NCBI GenBank assembly: GCA_015075005.1
Contig: JABTVC010000001.1
Span: 496,001 to 560,000 of the forward strand
Direction of reading: 5' to 3'
DNA from: Planctomycetia bacterium
Lineage (GTDB): Bacteria; Planctomycetota; Brocadiia; Brocadiales; Brocadiaceae
DNA length: 64,000 bases
The translations under genes were made by a program, and so were the position numbers. The notes beneath the pieces are model-generated. The model did not search any database, was not told the origin of the DNA, and worked only from the letters and a program-made list of their open reading frames with translations. This document shows positions 43,017 through 52,524 of this stretch, in pieces (position 1 is the first letter of the stretch; each line of letters opens with the position of its first letter).

Positions 43017-44188
43017 TGTTTAAACGAGTTAATCCAGAACCATCGATAACACATTTATTCATATCGTTCTTACGACTGGGAGCTACCGCATTTGGGGGCC
43101 CATCTATGGTAGCTTACATTCACAAGATGGCAGTGGAACAGAAACGCTGGCTCGACGAGAAAACCTTTCGCGATGGTATTGCACTCTGCCAGATGATACC
43201 AGGAGCGACATCCATGCAGGCAGCGGCGTATGTTGGGTTAAAAACACGGGGAGTAATCGGTGCGGTGGCAAGTTTCATGGGTTTTGGTCTACCTGCATTT
43301 TTTATTATGGCGATACTTTCGGCCATATATGCGCGCGTGCATACTTTATCTGCTGTAGTTTCAACGTTCAATGGGCTTCAGGCCATCGTTGTAGCAATCG
43401 TGGCTAATGCTACGGTGTTATTTAGGAGGACTTCCCTGAAAAGTAATAAGCATATAACCATTACAGGTGTTGCAGCAACAATGTTTGGGTTGAGTGCGAA
43501 CCCAATAGCAGTAATTGCGCTGGCTGCTCTTTTGGGATTTGCGCTCATCAAGGATGGGCTACCTTACAACACTACAACCGTCGGCATGGCAAGAACACCT
43601 CACTCTGCGAAACCTTTTTTGCTCCTTTTGGCGGTAGTAGCCATAGGCTTTATTTTGCTTTTTTTCGTGCATCGGACATTGTTCGATCTTGCAATACTTA
43701 TGTTTAAAATAGATTTGTTTGCCTTTGGGGGCGGGTTTGCCTCAGTTCCCCTCATGTTCCACGAGATCGTTGAGGTGCGCGCCTGGATGGACAGTTCGGC
43801 GCTCTTGAATGGAATAGTGCTGGGGCAAGTTACTCCAGGGTCAATCGTGATTACGGCAACCTTTATAGGGTATTTATTACACGGGTTTATCGGGGGTTTG
43901 ATTGCCACTATCAGTGTATTTTCGCCCTCCTTCATGATGGTTATCGGATCTGTGCCTTACTTTGACCGGTTGCGGATTTTACCCTATTTTAACAAAATTA
44001 TCTGTGGCATTTTGTGCTCTTTTGTCGGGCTTCTGCTCACGGTCACCTTTCGCTTTGCCTGGCATGTCCATTGGGACTTCATTCGCATCATCCTTGCCAG
44101 TGCGGCGTTTGCCGGTTTGATTTTAAAAGCAGATATCTTATGGGTAGTTGTGATAGGAACAATAATTTCAGTAGTTGCCGCTATTTAA
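43016..44188 (+). CDS. chrA: Chromate transporter family (ChrA, two-domain form)
   Basis: About 390 residues; ATG 43016 overlaps the cysK stop. Ten or more hydrophobic segments. Both halves carry the family's signature: LGATAFGGPSMVAYIHKMAV with GIALCQMIPGATSMQAAAYV in the first half, and LFAFGGGFASVPLMFHEIVE with GIVLGQVTPGSIVITATFIG in the second. Known members expel chromate or move related oxyanions such as sulfate. The neighbourhood (cysK, oxyanion ABC genes) makes sulfate or a similar ion plausible, but this is inference. Intact. Confidence 0.9.
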   Translation: MFKRVNPEPSITHLFISFLRLGATAFGGPSMVAYIHKMAVEQKRWLDEKTFRDGIALCQMIPGATSMQAAAYVGLKTRGVIGAVASFMGFGLPAFFIMAILSAIYARVHTLSAVVSTFNGLQAIVVAIVANATVLFRRTSLKSNKHITITGVAATMFGLSANPIAVIALAALLGFALIKDGLPYNTTTVGMARTPHSAKPFLLLLAVVAIGFILLFFVHRTLFDLAILMFKIDLFAFGGGFASVPLMFHEIVEVRAWMDSSALLNGIVLGQVTPGSIVITATFIGYLLHGFIGGLIATISVFSPSFMMVIGSVPYFDRLRILPYFNKIICGILCSFVGLLLTVTFRFAWHVHWDFIRIILASAAFAGLILKADILWVVVIGTIISVVAAI

Positions 44189-44251
44189 GGAAGGACACAT
44201 GAAGGATGGAACTTAGTGAAAATACCAAAGCTTTTTTGGAGAGAGTAAAAT

Positions 44252-45124
44252 ATGAGTGATCGCAATCTGGTAATTGAAAAGATAGATACAAATAGTAAAC
44301 GAAATAAGACCATTGAAGACGGGATAAAAGCGGGAATCTTTGGCAGTATAAAAGACAAAGAAATAGCCAAAATCGAACATGACCGCTGGTGGGGAGGTCC
44401 ACGTGGACCTGAAAGGATAACGTTTAAGGATGGGAGCGCCGTGGTGTTTAAGTGCGATATCCGGCATTACTGGAGTCCAAATAATCCTGACACCGCTATT
44501 CGGGATGCGATTGTTTACCAAACAGACAAAATCGTAGCGCTTGGATTGGTGTCAAAAACAATGGTGATTGACGATACTATTAACAACATACGATACAATG
44601 GCTCTGTTCAGAAGTGGATTCAAAACGCTAAAGACGGTTATCAAATAGAAAGATTTACCACGGAACAGAGGAAAGATTTTGAACGGCTAAAGGTCTTTGA
44701 TTTCGTGATAGGAAATTTCGATAGACATTTAGGAAATGTATTGTTTACGGATGATAATAAGATACACGCTATAGATAATAGTGCGTGTCTCATTATCAGC
44801 AAAGATGAAGATATCCTGTCATTTCAGAATTCATTGCTGTGTGTTTTTTGCAAAAAAACCTATCCAGATATCCCTCATATCGCGGAGTTAATAGAAAGGT
44901 TTTATGACAATAAAGATAAAATATTAAACCTGATAAGTAAATACGTTCACGATAACACGGATACTGCCGGGTTAGTGGTGGAGTCGAGGATTAATTATTT
45001 ATACAAGATGTTAATCAATAATACACCTTTCCCGCGAAAATATTTCGAGTGGAGGAAGGGGTTGGATAACGAAATTCGCAGTATACGAAAAAATCGTACA
45101 ATTTCTCATATGGAGACGCAATGA
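44252..45124 (+). CDS. PI3/4-kinase-like (Fam20/HipA-related fold) protein, overlaps pstC
   Basis: 290 residues, ATG 44252 after GGAGAGAG. A kinase-like fold is suggested by the C-terminal lobe DFVIGNFDRHLGNVLFTDDN followed by IHAIDNSACLI. DRH...N and the metal-binding D of IDNS are the catalytic and metal loops of PI3/4-kinase-like enzymes and relatives. In the N-lobe, ITFKDGSAVVFKCD could supply the ATP-binding lysine. The protein or lipid substrate is unknown. The stop overlaps the pstC start as ATGA, so it is made together with the permease. A kinase in this place is unusual, and regulation of the transporter by phosphorylation is a reasonable but untested idea. Confidence 0.6.
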   Translation: MSDRNLVIEKIDTNSKRNKTIEDGIKAGIFGSIKDKEIAKIEHDRWWGGPRGPERITFKDGSAVVFKCDIRHYWSPNNPDTAIRDAIVYQTDKIVALGLVSKTMVIDDTINNIRYNGSVQKWIQNAKDGYQIERFTTEQRKDFERLKVFDFVIGNFDRHLGNVLFTDDNKIHAIDNSACLIISKDEDILSFQNSLLCVFCKKTYPDIPHIAELIERFYDNKDKILNLISKYVHDNTDTAGLVVESRINYLYKMLINNTPFPRKYFEWRKGLDNEIRSIRKNRTISHMETQ

Positions 45125-46044
45125 ATACAAGGAAATTCAAAGATGTTGTTGCTCAAAAAATAATGTTTCTTTTGTGTATTTTTGTTGTGAGTTTAGCTTT
45201 CCTCATAATCTTTGGGCTCTATCACAGATCCATGCCAATCCTTGCTGAAAAGAATTTGAAAGATATACTCTTTTCAGCAATCTGGCATCCTGCCCAGGGT
45301 CAGTTTGGACTGGCAGGCTTTATTGTTGGCACGTTATGGGTAATTGGTATTGCAACGATTCTTGCCGTACCTTTAAGTATTTTAACAGCAACGTATCTTT
45401 CGGAATATTCCCATAGAAGGATTCGGGAGTATATAAAACCAATCATTGATTTACTTGCGGGTATATCACCGGTAATTTATGGTGTCTGGGGGGTTGTGGC
45501 TATTGTGCCTTTTGTACGCGATTACCTTATGCCTTTCCTGAGTGAAAAAATGCCATTTTTCCCTTTTGCTTCAGATAATTATACCGGATTTGCTGCCATT
45601 ACCGGCGGTATTGTCCTGGCTGTAATGATCTGCCCTCTTATGATTTCTATTATTGGGGAAGTTATCAGAAACGTTCCTTTTGAAGCACGAGAGGCATCAT
45701 TGGCATTAGGCGCAACACGGTGGCAAACGGTAAAATATGTAGTCTTTAAAAAATCGTGGCCTGGTATTATTGCTGCAATAATTTTAGGTCTGTCTCGTGC
45801 ATTTGGTGAAACCATAGCTGTACTTATGGTTGCAGGGTGTGCACTTAATTTTTTCCCAAAGTCCATTTTTGATCCTGCTTATCCTTTACCTGCGCTTATT
45901 GCCAATACCTACGGTGAGATGATGTCTATCCCACTATATGACGCTGCCGTGCTTTTGGCGGCATTTATCTTGTTGATTGTATCTATCTTATTCAATATCG
46001 TTGGATGGGGAATCCTGCTTCGCATCGAAAGGAGTCAATCTTAA
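45121..46044 (+). CDS. pstC: Phosphate-type ABC transporter permease PstC
   Basis: 307 residues with six hydrophobic helices. N-terminal FLLCIFVVSLAFLIIFGLYH, then GFIVGTLWVIGIATILAVPL, and the EAA-type loop VPFEAREASLALGATRWQTV that docks on the ATPase, ending LGLSRAFGETIAVLMVAG. Start ATG overlaps the kinase stop; stop lies three bases before pstA. Intact. Confidence 0.92.
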   Translation: MNTRKFKDVVAQKIMFLLCIFVVSLAFLIIFGLYHRSMPILAEKNLKDILFSAIWHPAQGQFGLAGFIVGTLWVIGIATILAVPLSILTATYLSEYSHRRIREYIKPIIDLLAGISPVIYGVWGVVAIVPFVRDYLMPFLSEKMPFFPFASDNYTGFAAITGGIVLAVMICPLMISIIGEVIRNVPFEAREASLALGATRWQTVKYVVFKKSWPGIIAAIILGLSRAFGETIAVLMVAGCALNFFPKSIFDPAYPLPALIANTYGEMMSIPLYDAAVLLAAFILLIVSILFNIVGWGILLRIERSQS

Positions 46045-46047
46045 TTT

Positions 46048-46899
46048 ATGAATAGAAGAAAGATCGAAGAGAATATATTTCGCTGTTTTATGGTACTTTC
46101 TACGTTTATGGTAGTAGGTAGTTTAGCCCTTATTTTGGTAACCATATTCTTGAAAGGATTTCCGGCATTAAACCTGGATATGCTTATCAAGACGCCAAAG
46201 GGCGGGTATTACATAGGCAAAGAGGGAGGCATACTCAATGCCATTCTGGGATCGATTATTTTGGGAATAGGAGCAACTTTTTTAGCCCTGATTGTTAGTC
46301 TTCCCCTGGTTTTTTATCTAAACTTATATGTACGAAAGAAATCAAAGTTTGCCCTGATTGTGCGTTTCTTTCTTGACGTGCTCTGGGGTATCCCTTCCAT
46401 TGTTTACGGGGCCTTTGGTTTCACCCTGATGATATTCTTTGGCTTAAGAGCCTCACTTTTGGCCGCGATGATTACCGTCGCCTTACTCATAATTCCCATC
46501 ATGGCAAGGAGCATGGATGAGGTCTTGAAGATGATTCCTTTCGAGTTGAAAGAGGCATCTTTTGCTTTAGGTTCTACGAGATTAGAAACTGCAGTAAAGG
46601 TGATTTTCAAACAGGCATTGCCTGGAATTATAACGTCAATTTTAATTGCTTTTGGCAGGGGTATTGGTGATGCCGCTGCTGTGTTATTTACAGCAAGTTT
46701 TACCGATTCTCTGCCTTATTCGCTCTTTAAACCCGTGGCAACACTGCCTCTGGCAATATTTTTTCAATTAGGAACACCGTTCCCTGAGGTACAAGAACGT
46801 GGTTACGCCTCGGCGCTGGTATTAACCGGGATAATTTTCCTGATAAGTATCGTATCAAGAATTTTATCAAAGAAATTTAGTAAACGCATTATTAAATAG
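46048..46899 (+). CDS. pstA: Phosphate-type ABC transporter permease PstA
   Basis: 283 residues, six helices. FMVLSTFMVVGSLALILVTI at the start, then GGILNAILGSIILGIGATFL, the ATPase-coupling loop IPFELKEASFALGSTRLETA, then GRGIGDAAAVLFTASFTDSL. Forms the transmembrane pore with PstC. It is followed after 13 bases by the ATPase. Intact. Confidence 0.92.
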   Translation: MNRRKIEENIFRCFMVLSTFMVVGSLALILVTIFLKGFPALNLDMLIKTPKGGYYIGKEGGILNAILGSIILGIGATFLALIVSLPLVFYLNLYVRKKSKFALIVRFFLDVLWGIPSIVYGAFGFTLMIFFGLRASLLAAMITVALLIIPIMARSMDEVLKMIPFELKEASFALGSTRLETAVKVIFKQALPGIITSILIAFGRGIGDAAAVLFTASFTDSLPYSLFKPVATLPLAIFFQLGTPFPEVQERGYASALVLTGIIFLISIVSRILSKKFSKRIIK

Positions 46900-46912
46900 G
46901 AGAAAGGCATTT

Positions 46913-47926
46913 ATGGAATGTAAGACTCATATAAGCGTAAGAGACTTGAGTGTCTTTTATGGTGGGGCTCAAGTATTAAATAATATCAGTATAGATATTC
47001 CCGACAAAAAGCTCACTGCCATAATTGGGCCATCAGGTTGCGGTAAGACGACGTTATTAAAATCCTTAAACCGCATTATTGACTTGCAGGATGGTGTTCG
47101 GGTCAGTGGTCAGGTCTTTGTTGATGGCGAAGACATTTATGATCCAAAGGTTGAGGTTACTCACTTAAGAAAAAAGATGGGTCTCCTTTTGCAAAGACCC
47201 CAAATTTTGCCGATGTCTATTTACGAAAACGTGGTGTACGGCCCAAGGATACACGGCGTAAGGAATAAGAAGAAATTGGACGGGCTTGTTCAATGTTACC
47301 TCAAGGTATCGGGTCTCTGGAATGAGGTAAAGGATAGACTGCATAGCCCTGCCACAAGATTATCTATTGGTCAACAACAAAGACTTTGCCTGGCAAGGGG
47401 TTTGGCCGTTGAACCCGAGGTGATTTTGGGCGATGAGCCTACTTCCGCACTGGATCCTATTTCTGCAGAGCGAATAGAACAACGACTCCTGGAACTCAAA
47501 AGTCAATACACGGTAGTACTTGTTACCCACAACTTAAGACAGGCGAAAAGACTTGCTGACTATGTTATCTTTCTGTATTTAGGCAATCTCATTGAACATG
47601 GGCCGACTGAACAAATTCTTAAGAATCCCAAATATGTAAAAACTCAAAACTACATTAATGGAGAATTTATTGAAGAACTTACCATTGATAAAGAATTGAA
47701 TTTAAAGGCGACCGTCTGTCCTGATAATTTTGCAAAGGCAAAACTCGCTTTAGAGGAGCTGAAACATGGTCAGGTTTTGAAGATTGTTGTTGATTACGAA
47801 GTAGCTGTAAACGAGGTACCAAAAGCCATGGAATTCGAAGGCCACAAGGTTCTTGAAATAAAGAGGATTAACCAAAAAGACTGGGAAATATTAATTCAAA
47901 AGCGGAATGGCGTTTATACCATATAG
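46913..47926 (+). CDS. pstB: PstB-type ATPase fused to a TusA-like domain
   Basis: 337 residues. Residues 1-255 are an ABC ATPase of the PstB type with Walker A IIGPSGCGKTTLLKSLNR, a signature changed from LSGGQ to LSIGQQQRLCLARGLAV, Walker B VILGDEPTSALDP and the H-loop VLVTHNLRQAKRLA. From about residue 263 a second domain follows: CPDNFAKAKLALEELKHGQV, then VDYEVAVNEVPKAMEFEGHK and DWEILIQKRNG, the fold pattern of TusA/SirA sulfur carriers with the catalytic-type CP but not the second Pro. Normal PstB ends near residue 250-260. The extra domain hints at a link to sulfur, sulfur relay or redox control. It ends the operon from the kinase gene. Confidence 0.85.
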   Translation: MECKTHISVRDLSVFYGGAQVLNNISIDIPDKKLTAIIGPSGCGKTTLLKSLNRIIDLQDGVRVSGQVFVDGEDIYDPKVEVTHLRKKMGLLLQRPQILPMSIYENVVYGPRIHGVRNKKKLDGLVQCYLKVSGLWNEVKDRLHSPATRLSIGQQQRLCLARGLAVEPEVILGDEPTSALDPISAERIEQRLLELKSQYTVVLVTHNLRQAKRLADYVIFLYLGNLIEHGPTEQILKNPKYVKTQNYINGEFIEELTIDKELNLKATVCPDNFAKAKLALEELKHGQVLKIVVDYEVAVNEVPKAMEFEGHKVLEIKRINQKDWEILIQKRNGVYTI

Positions 47927-48079
47927 TATTAATCTGTAAAAACCTCTTTTTTGGATGCCACAAAGGGGATAACATCTTAAATAATAAATATTGATATTTT
48001 ACCATGTATTTATGTTTTAAGATGTGGCCTTCCCTCCCCACTCCAGGTTGGGAAGCGATGGCATCATTTTATTCTTTTT

Positions 48080-48144
48080 GCTCTAACGACTGAGCTAACC
48101 GGCGTGCAGCTTTTTAGCATGTCCGGTTGAGCGCTTTGTTAGGC
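48080..48144 (-). other. Integron attC recombination site
   Basis: Read on the minus strand: GCCTAAC (RYYYAAC core) at 48144, an imperfect palindrome (GCGCTCAACCGGACATGC against GCACGCCGGTTAGCTC), and the opposite core GTTAGAG at 48086-48080 (consensus GTTRRRY has one mismatch). The 65-base length, two inner arms and short spacers are those of attC sites. The ORF at 48095 ends inside it, as usual for cassette genes. Confidence 0.7.
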
Positions 48145-48361
48145 CTGTCGTTTTTTGTGCAAGCTTGATTAGTGACAGAAGTGCAGTATTAACAGCTTCT
48201 TCATTTGGGAAAACCTCAGAAACTTCCGGTTTGAGTACAATAATGTTTGAGGATTCGCTCATACGTTTTGCATACTTCCCGCGTACCAAAGCCCCAGGGA
48301 AGTCTGAACGCTTGTACTCAGCACGTAATTCATCTTTCTCTATTTCTTTAACCTTCTTCAT
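48095..48361 (-). CDS. Gene-cassette protein, antitoxin-like
   Basis: 88 residues. Reads DELRAEYKRSDFPGALVRGK, then YAKRMSESSNIIVLKPEVSE, VFPNEEAVNTALLSLIKLAQ; the last 17 residues (TGLTKRSTGHAKKLHAG) are encoded by attC. This is a known pattern of small proteins next to toxin genes or alone in cassette arrays; I think of it as an orphan antitoxin-like protein, but no toxin is adjacent. The gene lies between attC (48080-48144) and a GTTAGAAT junction at 48410-48403 on the same strand, which bound one cassette. No integrase is in the window. Confidence 0.7.
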   Translation of the reverse strand: MKKVKEIEKDELRAEYKRSDFPGALVRGKYAKRMSESSNIIVLKPEVSEVFPNEEAVNTALLSLIKLAQKTTGLTKRSTGHAKKLHAG

Positions 48362-48905
48362 AAATCTTCCTCTCCCTTTTGCTCGCGAGGCGAGCGCTTA
48401 TAATTCTAACCGTCTCATTTTGCTCGGTGTGAGCAACTACTACTACTACTACCGCCCTTTAACTATTTGTGAATATTATATCAGAAAACGGCTGACTGAT
48501 TGCACTGGAAATTTGGGCATAATGTCCATATTCTTAAGCATTAGATATGGTGTCCCTTAATTCTGTCCCTGTTGTTAGGCGAAGAAGTCCGCCAGAACAT
48601 CAATATTTCAGCGATGTCTCCAATGTCTACCGGTCTGCAAAACCATATGGCCAATGTTGCACTCTGGACACCATTTCCTTCTAACCTGGTCGTATGTTCT
48701 GAAATTCATTATCTACCTCAACGAATTCGGCTCTGCCGATAGATCCTTTATTCGATCAAGTCGGAATCTTCGGTATGGGTTTCTCGTTAGACAGAACGCC
48801 TCAAGATAAATATATTCCCCTCTCCCATATCGAGAGCCTAGTGTTTACTTGCAAAATAAGTTAAATATAGTAAACTTCGGTTTATTTCATATAAAGGGGT
48901 TTACA
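48362..48905. other. Spacer between cassette and IS630
   Basis: Contains the proposed cassette junction GTTAGAATT (minus strand, 48410-48402), a small hairpin GCTCGCGAGGCGAGC at 48381 and a (CTA)n run near 48445. From about 48578 to 48740 a plus-strand stretch reads EEVRQNINISAMSPMSTGLQ with VALWTPFPSNLVVCSE, protein-like but not recognised and without a start. It may be the broken end of a former gene. Confidence 0.4.
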
Positions 48906-49969
48906 ATGGCAAGAAAAGCTCGAATACCTTATTGCTCCGAGAATGACCGGCAGACTCTTTCTGAATGGGTCAATAGTCGTAGTATGGAGTGGCGGCTTGT
49001 TGAACGCGCTAGAATCATTAACAAGTTACTTGACGGGGAACAGGTGCAGAAGGTAGCCAGAGATATTGAGACATCGCAAAATACTGTTATTGAGTGGCGG
49101 ATCGCTTTATCACAAACAGGATCAAGGTTTGTATGATCTGCCACGCTCTGGCAAGCCGAAATATGATAAGAGTTCCGTAATCTGGTCTTGAAAACATGGA
49201 GAGCCCGCCGCCAAAGGACAATCAAACTAGGATGGCCCTCTCTTTCGCGACACTTGGGAGCATCAGACGACGCGGTCTGGCGCGTTCTTCGCAAGGAAGG
49301 CATTTGTCTTGCTCGGCAAAGAAGCTGGGTGTCAGCACTGACCCTGAGTTTGCGCCCAAAGCGGCTGATATAGTTGGTTTATACTGGCCCTCAGAAAATG
49401 CTCAGTGATTTCCGTTGACGAAAAGCCAAGCATCAGGCCTTGGAGCGGACTACGGTTATGTGCACAAGTAATAGGAAAATTGTGCATGGCCTTAAAAGTA
49501 CCTATAAGCGTCATGGAACACTGAACCTGTTTGCAGCACTGAATGTAGCAACAGGGACTATTCATACACAAACAACAGAATTAAAAGACGAGTGGAATTT
49601 TGACATTTATGGATCAACTACTTTTGGATTTGCCGGATAGCAATAAGAAAGAAATCCATGTCATCCTCGACAACTACTGTATTCACAAGCGAAATGATGG
49701 GTGGCTGGCAGCATTGAATATTAAATTCCACTTACTCCGACTTCAGCAAGTTGGCTCAATCAGGTGGAGATATGGTTTGGCATTCTTTCAGAAAAGCTTT
49801 GAAGAACGCAAGCTTCAAAAGTGTAGAGCAATTGAAGTCTGCAATAGCGGAATTCATTGAAGTTTATCAACCTAATGCTAAACCTTTCATATGGCGTAAA
49901 AGGAAGTTCGGGTTCGCAATTAAGAAATACTATAAGAAATTTATGCAATTAGACACTAGCATTGATTAG
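48906..49969 (+). mobile_element. IS630-family transposase, frameshifted
   Basis: DDE transposase with an N-terminal helix-turn-helix (MARKARIPYCSENDRQTL, VARDIETSQNTVIEW). After frame changes near 49110, 49190 and 49370 come VISVDEKPSI (first catalytic Asp region), then TYKRHGTLNLFAALNVATG, IHVILDNYCIHK (second Asp) and SWLNQVE-like residues, then ALKNASFKSVEQLKSAIAEF and PFIWRKR. The full protein would have about 345 residues. Not functional as written. Terminal inverted repeats and target duplication were not identified with certainty. Two different indel-prone places suggest decay or sequence error. Confidence 0.8.
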
Positions 49970-50721
49970 ATTGATCCGCATAATATGCGGAATACAGATT
50001 TTGTCCATATAATATGCCTTGATATGGTAAATACTATCGTGATAATCACTACAGACACTGCCACTTGTGTCGCTTTGCACCTGTTATCATGTCGTCTTAT
50101 ATGGATCGGCATAAAATCCTCTTGTTCCATTCGATCCAATGACAATAAGTCTGCTCCGTGCGGCCGTTGTAATGACGAGAGGATTATAGGAAACTGTTTT
50201 TTCTTTAAAAAGGATGATAATACAAAAATGAAGAAGAATGCAATCTTTTTTTCGTTTTTTCTGGGGAAAGAACGGGGTCGAATCGTTCCAAGTTATCCGA
50301 GAATTTGTTTTAGCAAATTCTTGTGTCATAATTTGTACTAATTTTGTGCTAAAATCAATCCAAAAGGATAGAGTTTATTGAAATGAATAGGATTGATATA
50401 ACGCAAACAATACCTTAATTTTAAGTTATTCCGTTAAGTCCCTATTAACAAGGGGATTCAGGGGGTTGTGTTTTTCCCGGGCTATTTTAGCCTCTCGCCC
50501 TTTTCTAAAAGTTCTCTATGCCATACATCGTATAACCCGCTTAAATAAAATGAAAATTCTATACAATCAAGGTAAAAACAGGAAACCATCCCACTATCAA
50601 GGACTTAAGAATTTTTACTATTTCACACTTGCAGCCTGAGCCAACATGAAAGAGGCTTGCGGCGTTGAAAAGCGAGCTGATTTTCAGAAGTAATCACAGC
50701 CAGACTAATACTTCGACACAT
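49970..50721. other. Non-coding spacer downstream of IS630
   Basis: 750 bases with no supported gene. It holds a CCGCATAATATGCGG palindrome at 49976 (possibly the IS right end), A/T-rich runs, and a short C/G palindromic spacer near 50450 (CCCTATTAACAAGGGG). The phoU stop follows. Confidence 0.5.
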
Positions 50722-51362
50722 TTATCTCTTCCATCTTCCTGTGACCATAAATACAATCCTTTCAGCAATGTTGGTAACCCTGTCCGCAATGCGTTCCAGA
50801 TTATGGGATATCCAGGTGAGATAGGTAGCCATATGGATTGTCCTTGGATTCTCCATCATCAGGACCAGGAGCTCCCGGTAAATCTGGTCATGAAGGGCAT
50901 CTACCTGATCATCCTCATTACAGACACGTCTTGCCATTTCCGTATCCCTATCGACAAATGCCTTAAGACACGTATTGAGCATCGATAGCCCTATGTCTGC
51001 CATCCTGGGGATATCGATCAGGGGCTTTATTAATGGCGCGTCACCCATTAAAATATTTATCTTTGCAATTCCCTCGGCGTGGTCGCCCATGCGTTCGAGA
51101 TCAGTTACTATGCTTAAGATAGAAGCCAACTCTCTCAAATCGACCGCCATGGGTTGTTGTGTGGCAATAAGAGAAATACATTTTTCTTCAATATCAAACC
51201 GTTTTTTATTGATCAGCAGGTCGTTTTTTATGATCTCTTTGGACTCATTGATATCCCTTTTTGCAGTGCCTCACAGATTTCCTTAGGGCGTGTGCCACCA
51301 TCTCCCCATGACAATACTTCATTCTCCAGCTTTTTAATGCCCTGTGATAGGCCTCGCGACAT
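50722..51362 (-). pseudogene. phoU: PhoU-family phosphate regulator, one frameshift
   Basis: About 213 codons from ATG 51362 after GGGAGGAATC. PhoU is a peripheral two-lobe helical protein that represses PhoR and modulates Pst uptake. MSRGLSQGIKKLENEVLSWG starts the first lobe. The frame breaks near 51290-51250, then NDLLINKKRFDIEE-like residues and AVDLRELASILSIVTDLERM with GDHAEGIAKINI give the metal-binding ExxxDxxER/MGDHAE motif. The second lobe has THNLER-like residues as WISHNLERIADRVTNIAERI. It stands 170 bases downstream of pstB2 on the same strand. Confidence 0.85.
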
Positions 51363-51529
51363 GATTCCTCCCTGTAAAAGAGATTTAAGGTTTAAATTGT
51401 AAGATTCAAGTGGTGATTTTCTCTTTGAACTCAAACTTTAAATCTTGCAACTTTAAACTATCCTCAACTCTTGACAAAATTATTATTTATGCTTGATTCA
51501 TTCTAAATTCTTATAGGTGTAATTTTTTT

Positions 51530-52273
51530 TTAACCAAACCTTCCCGTTATATAGTCTTCCGTCTGTTTTTCATGGGGGTTTGTGAATATCTTAGTGGTGA
51601 TGTCATACTCAATAAGTTCTCCCATCATAAAGAAACCTGTGTGATCTGATATCCTGCCTGCCTGCTGCATGTTATGCGTAACGATAATAACGGTGTAATC
51701 TTTTTCAGTTCGACCAGCATATCCTCTATCTTGGCTGTGGCGATTGGATCGAGGGCGGAACACGGTTCGTCAAGCAGTATAATCTCAGGTTCTGTGGCTA
51801 TTGCCCGGCAATACAAATCCGCTGTTGCTGACCTCCGGAAAGATCAAGGGCATTTACACGAGTCTATCCTTCACTTCATCCCAAAGTGCGGCCTTTTTCA
51901 GGGCATTTTCACAAAGATCGTCCAGGGTGGTTTTTTTGATACCCTGAACGAGGACCCGTATACCACATTTTCGTAAATGGTTTTGGAAAAGGATTCGGCT
52001 TCTGAAGACCATGCCAACCTTTTCTGAGCTCTGTAATATCAACGGTATGGGCATAGATGTCCTGTCCGTCTATCTTAATACTCCTTCGATCGTCACATTA
52101 TCTATGATGTCGTTCATCCGGTTTAAGCACCGAATCAAGGTAGACTTCCCGCACCGGACGGTCCGATAAAGGTTATCTTAAACAAAGATCCTTTCAGCGC
52201 CTTTGTCTTGCCATAATAAAGGTTCAGTATCCGTTTGATTTTTTGCCTGGCTCGCAGTGTTAAGGTCATTCAT
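51530..52273 (-). pseudogene. pstB: Second PstB ATPase, frameshifted
   Basis: About 250 codons. ATG 52273 (MNDLNTASQAKNQTDTEPL) is followed by broken pieces: [12 protein letters not shown] Walker A in another frame, [18 protein letters not shown], then TIYENVVYGSS-like, [20 protein letters not shown] with [17 protein letters not shown], and [20 protein letters not shown] to EDYITGRFG at 51530. At least four indels. No TusA domain follows here, unlike the first PstB, so this is the ordinary kind. No permease gene lies upstream: 250 bases of non-coding DNA and then the glycosyltransferase gene follow. Pair with phoU. Confidence 0.82.
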
Positions 52274-52524
52274 AGTGTTTGACAGCGTCAGGCTGCCCAA
52301 TAATAAGCTCTTCAAAAGTATTTGAGTGATCATACCGTCTAAACCTCATGCCTTTCTCCACACAAAAACATCCGCACGCAAACATTCCTGTGTCAAAGAC
52401 AGGGTAATGTAGTTACCAGAAGAACAATTCTGCGTATGGCTGAATCTTAGTCATTCTTCACCACAAAGTCAACCCTGGAGAATGGTATCCCCATTTTCCT
52501 GCACTCAATAGCAGAAGCAGTGCC

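Noticed and set aside
48574..48580. A second GTTAGGC core near the IS630, possibly another attC site
   Set aside because: No matching RYYYAAC or inner arms within 150 bases upstream or downstream.
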